A stretch of 64,000 nucleotides of DNA, taken from assembly GCF_003634575.1 (NCBI RefSeq), contig NZ_RBLJ01000001.1, positions 62,001-126,000 on the forward strand, written 5' to 3'. The position numbers and the translations under genes are program-made. Origin of the DNA: Photorhabdus asymbiotica (GTDB lineage: Bacteria; Pseudomonadota; Gammaproteobacteria; Enterobacterales; Enterobacteriaceae). The notes under the pieces are model-generated. The model did no database searches, was not told the origin of the DNA, and saw only the letters and a program-made list of their open reading frames with translations. Within the stretch, counting starts at the first letter, position 1, and every line of letters begins with the position of its first letter. Below, piece after piece: positions 62,031 through 64,000 of the stretch.

Positions 62031-63253
62031 CAACCTCTGCGCGCGCGACATTTTTCTTAGCTATTGCTTTTTTGTCGACATTGGGTGACACATTATTGGT
62101 TATTTGCCTGCCTTTAGGGTTAGGCAAAGAGACTGGAAATATTAGTTTTGCCTTGTTAGCGTGGCTAATTCCTTCGGTTGCTATATTTTTGTCTAGTTTT
62201 TTGGGTAAAGTGGTGAGCAAACGTAGCCATACAGAGAGGCGAGACTATGCATTAATATTGATAGCCATTGCTATCATAGAGATTATATTTGGCATTATCA
62301 TTTTCATGGTTACCAGCCAATCGGCTATGTTAATCATCATATCTTTATTTGTATTTTTTTATGCCATCGCAAAAGAGGGGATTACGCGACTTATATACAA
62401 CGTTTCCATTTATAAATTTTTCTGTGAGGCCAGTACCTATTTACGCATCTCAGGTAAAAAAGCGGCACTTGACATTGTGGCCGGTGTTGTTGGTCTGGTT
62501 ATTGCTTCCCAAATTATTGCTGCGGGAGAGTGGCGCTATGCTTTAATTCTGGATGCTATCACATTTTTGATTTTTGGCGGCGGAGTGCTTTTTATTGGTA
62601 AAGATTATAGACACAATGAGACTACCTCTAACCCAGCGATTAATGAAAAGAGCGTGGATGATAAGTTAGTATCTCCCATTTTATGGATATTATTTGGTAT
62701 GCCATTATTGCATGGAGTAAATGCATTATATGCTTATTTTCAGCCATTAATTATCGATAAGATGCAAATTATGTCTGTTTCAACCAGTATTTTATTTTTA
62801 TCCTTGATAAGGCTACCTGGTCTGATAGCAGGGTATCATTTTGATAAATTGACACATTTTATCTCCTTACGTGCTGCTGTGTTTTTATTTCCGCTTATTT
62901 ATGTGTTTGCATCTGCGCTATTTATTTTATTTCCGAGTGTATACACCATAACATTCACCATGTTCATGGGTGGGATAAGTATTGGTATATATAATCCGAG
63001 TTGTATTAATTTGATTAATGAACTCACCCGGGAGAAAGCGGTTACAGTTAATTCATTTATGTTGAAATGTATTGGTTTCTTCCAAACTACTGGCTGTGTT
63101 TTATCCATGATATTTTATGGTGGTGATCAATTGCCGCGATATCAAATAATCATTGCATTCCTGATATTTATGATAATCGGCTTTATTGTTTCAAAATGGG
63201 GGGCAAATAAGCTCTTCCTTGCGTGGAAAACAGGAAAACAAAATATTACTTAA
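62027..63253 (+). CDS. MFS-type transporter, probable product exporter
   Basis: 408 aa from ATG 62027, four-base overlap with the methyltransferase (ATGA) and AGGGG upstream; a TTG at 62009 is rejected. It is highly hydrophobic with about 10-12 predicted membrane segments, beginning ATFFLAIAFLSTLGDTLLVI and including the loop KVVSKRSHTERR after segment 2, as expected of MFS proteins. It is the last gene of the tightly packed biosynthetic operon, so export of the NRPS-PKS product and self-protection are the natural inference. Confidence 0.85.
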   Translation: MTTSARATFFLAIAFLSTLGDTLLVICLPLGLGKETGNISFALLAWLIPSVAIFLSSFLGKVVSKRSHTERRDYALILIAIAIIEIIFGIIIFMVTSQSAMLIIISLFVFFYAIAKEGITRLIYNVSIYKFFCEASTYLRISGKKAALDIVAGVVGLVIASQIIAAGEWRYALILDAITFLIFGGGVLFIGKDYRHNETTSNPAINEKSVDDKLVSPILWILFGMPLLHGVNALYAYFQPLIIDKMQIMSVSTSILFLSLIRLPGLIAGYHFDKLTHFISLRAAVFLFPLIYVFASALFILFPSVYTITFTMFMGGISIGIYNPSCINLINELTREKAVTVNSFMLKCIGFFQTTGCVLSMIFYGGDQLPRYQIIIAFLIFMIIGFIVSKWGANKLFLAWKTGKQNIT

Positions 63254-63320
63254 TTTTGTCATTATAAAAAGCATGCTGAATTTATCTTAATGGATTAAAT
63301 CCTTAAGACCTTAAGAATCG

Positions 63321-63447
63321 TATACCCAATGGATTTCAAGATGCATTGCGACGGCCAGGGAGCGAATCCCCGGGAGCATAGATAACTCTGTGACTGGGGT
63401 GAGTGAGTGCAGCCAACAAAGAGGCAACTTGAAGGATGAAAGGTATA
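63321..63447 (+). repeat. ERIC element
   Basis: 127-bp copy with TATACCC at the left, the core GAATCCCCGGGAGCATAGATAAC / GTGACTGGGGTGAGTG, and an AGGTATA right end. It lies between the transporter and the crotonyl-CoA reductase-like gene. Confidence 0.93.
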
Positions 63448-63481
63448 TTTGTTTAATAAAAGAATATGCGCGGTAATACCA

Positions 63482-64000
63482 ATGAAATTGCAACCAGTAA
63501 TTCCTTCAACCATGAATGCCTTTGTTATCCGGTCAGAAAGATATGGCGAACCTATAGCAGCAATTAAACATGAAGTCGTCGATGTGCCTGATGTGGGGGA
63601 TACTCAGGTACTATTGTATGTCATGGCTGCGGGACTTAATTACAATAATGTATGGGCATCTACTGGCAAACCCGTTGATGTTATTGCAGCCAGACGTAAA
63701 AAAGACCGTACAGCGGCGCCTTTCCATATTGGCGGATCTGAGGCAGCTGGCATTGTCTATGCAGTCGGTAAACGTGTGCACAATGTGAAAGTTGGGGATC
63801 ACGTTGTTGTCTCCTGTTCGGTCTATGATGCAACCAGTATGGATGCCCGATTATCTCAAGATCCTATGTTTAACCGAGGTCAGGAAATTTACGGTTATGA
63901 GAAAAATTTCGGCTCCTTTGCTGAATACACACTGGTTGAGGATTACCAGTGTTATCCGAAACCGGCCCATCTCACATGGGAAGAGAGTGCTTCCTTAATG
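63482..64000 (+). CDS. Crotonyl-CoA carboxylase/reductase-like protein (3' partial)
   Basis: The reading frame runs from ATG 63482 to the end of the window (173 codons) without a stop. It matches the N-terminal domain of the medium-chain dehydrogenase family member crotonyl-CoA carboxylase/reductase: TMNAFVIRSERYGEP, AAGLNYNNVWASTGKPVDVI, PFHIGGSEAAGIVYAVGKRV, VGDHVVV, DPMFNRGQEIYGYEKNFGSFAEYTLVE and KPAHLTWEES. These enzymes reductively carboxylate alpha,beta-unsaturated acyl-CoAs to substituted malonyl-CoAs used by PKS AT domains. Carboxylation versus plain reduction depends on residues beyond the window. The ribosome site is weak. Its place next to the PKS cluster suggests it supplies an extender unit. 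Confidence 0.85.
   Translation, partial: MKLQPVIPSTMNAFVIRSERYGEPIAAIKHEVVDVPDVGDTQVLLYVMAAGLNYNNVWASTGKPVDVIAARRKKDRTAAPFHIGGSEAAGIVYAVGKRVHNVKVGDHVVVSCSVYDATSMDARLSQDPMFNRGQEIYGYEKNFGSFAEYTLVEDYQCYPKPAHLTWEESASLM

Noticed and set aside
63295-63513. 72-aa minus-strand ORF
   Set aside because: Translation of the ERIC at 63321-63447, antisense to the start of the CCR-like gene.
1-64000. CRISPR arrays, tRNA or rRNA genes
   Set aside because: The only dispersed repeats are ERIC elements, with no regular repeat-spacer array and no clear cloverleaf or rRNA sequence.

Overview
This window is AT-rich accessory DNA from a Photorhabdus, most probably P. asymbiotica. Three things point there: a Photorhabdus virulence cassette (PVC), an ORF of exactly 2957 codons whose catalytic residues fall at the positions I recall for the toxin PaTox, and several 127-bp ERIC repeats. 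I had no database, so the assignment rests on motif recognition and recalled literature.

Region 1 (1-19888, + strand): the distal part of a PVC, an extracellular contractile injection system. It runs from a truncated third sheath gene (pvc3) through sheath pvc4, tube pvc5, small pvc6, baseplate and spike pvc7-pvc12, short fibre pvc13, tape measure pvc14, AAA+ ATPase pvc15 and cap pvc16. pvc1 and pvc2 must lie upstream. Between pvc13 and pvc14 sit two extra genes. One encodes a 782-aa protein with an N-terminal region resembling clostridial P47/OrfX (TULIP fold) and a C-terminal chain of Ig-like modules. The other is a tandem paralogue that keeps only the Ig-like part.

Region 2 (20044-29384): the giant PaTox gene, carrying a C58-like cysteine protease domain, a DXD tyrosine glycosyltransferase domain and an SseI-like deamidase domain. 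It is bracketed by two ERIC elements in opposite orientation and followed by degenerate coding debris.

Region 3 (29464-36477, - strand): a compact operon for a three-part acyl-CoA carboxylase (carboxyltransferase, biotin carboxylase, biotin carrier), a class I-like HMG-CoA reductase and an MmgE/PrpD protein, with a MarR regulator upstream. The pathway is not one I can name. It may feed the neighbouring polyketide synthase.

Region 4 (37027-38826, + strand): a nucleoside/guanine-deaminase-like enzyme and a PhzF-family protein, closed by a strong hairpin terminator.

Region 5 (39031-64000, + strand): an NRPS/PKS gene cluster. A two-module NRPS (Ser, then an unresolved residue) is followed by a 0.9-kb non-coding gap with a 40-bp palindrome. 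Then come a hotdog thioesterase, a GNAT acetyltransferase, a two-module NRPS (Asp, Asn), a KS-AT-KR-ACP PKS, a C-A-T-TE NRPS (Gln), a methyltransferase and an MFS exporter. The window ends inside a crotonyl-CoA carboxylase/reductase-like gene, an enzyme that makes substituted malonyl-CoA extender units. Read in gene order, the line would make Ser-X-Asp-Asn-(beta-hydroxy ketide)-Gln, placing a statine-like unit between Asn and Gln. That product is an inference.
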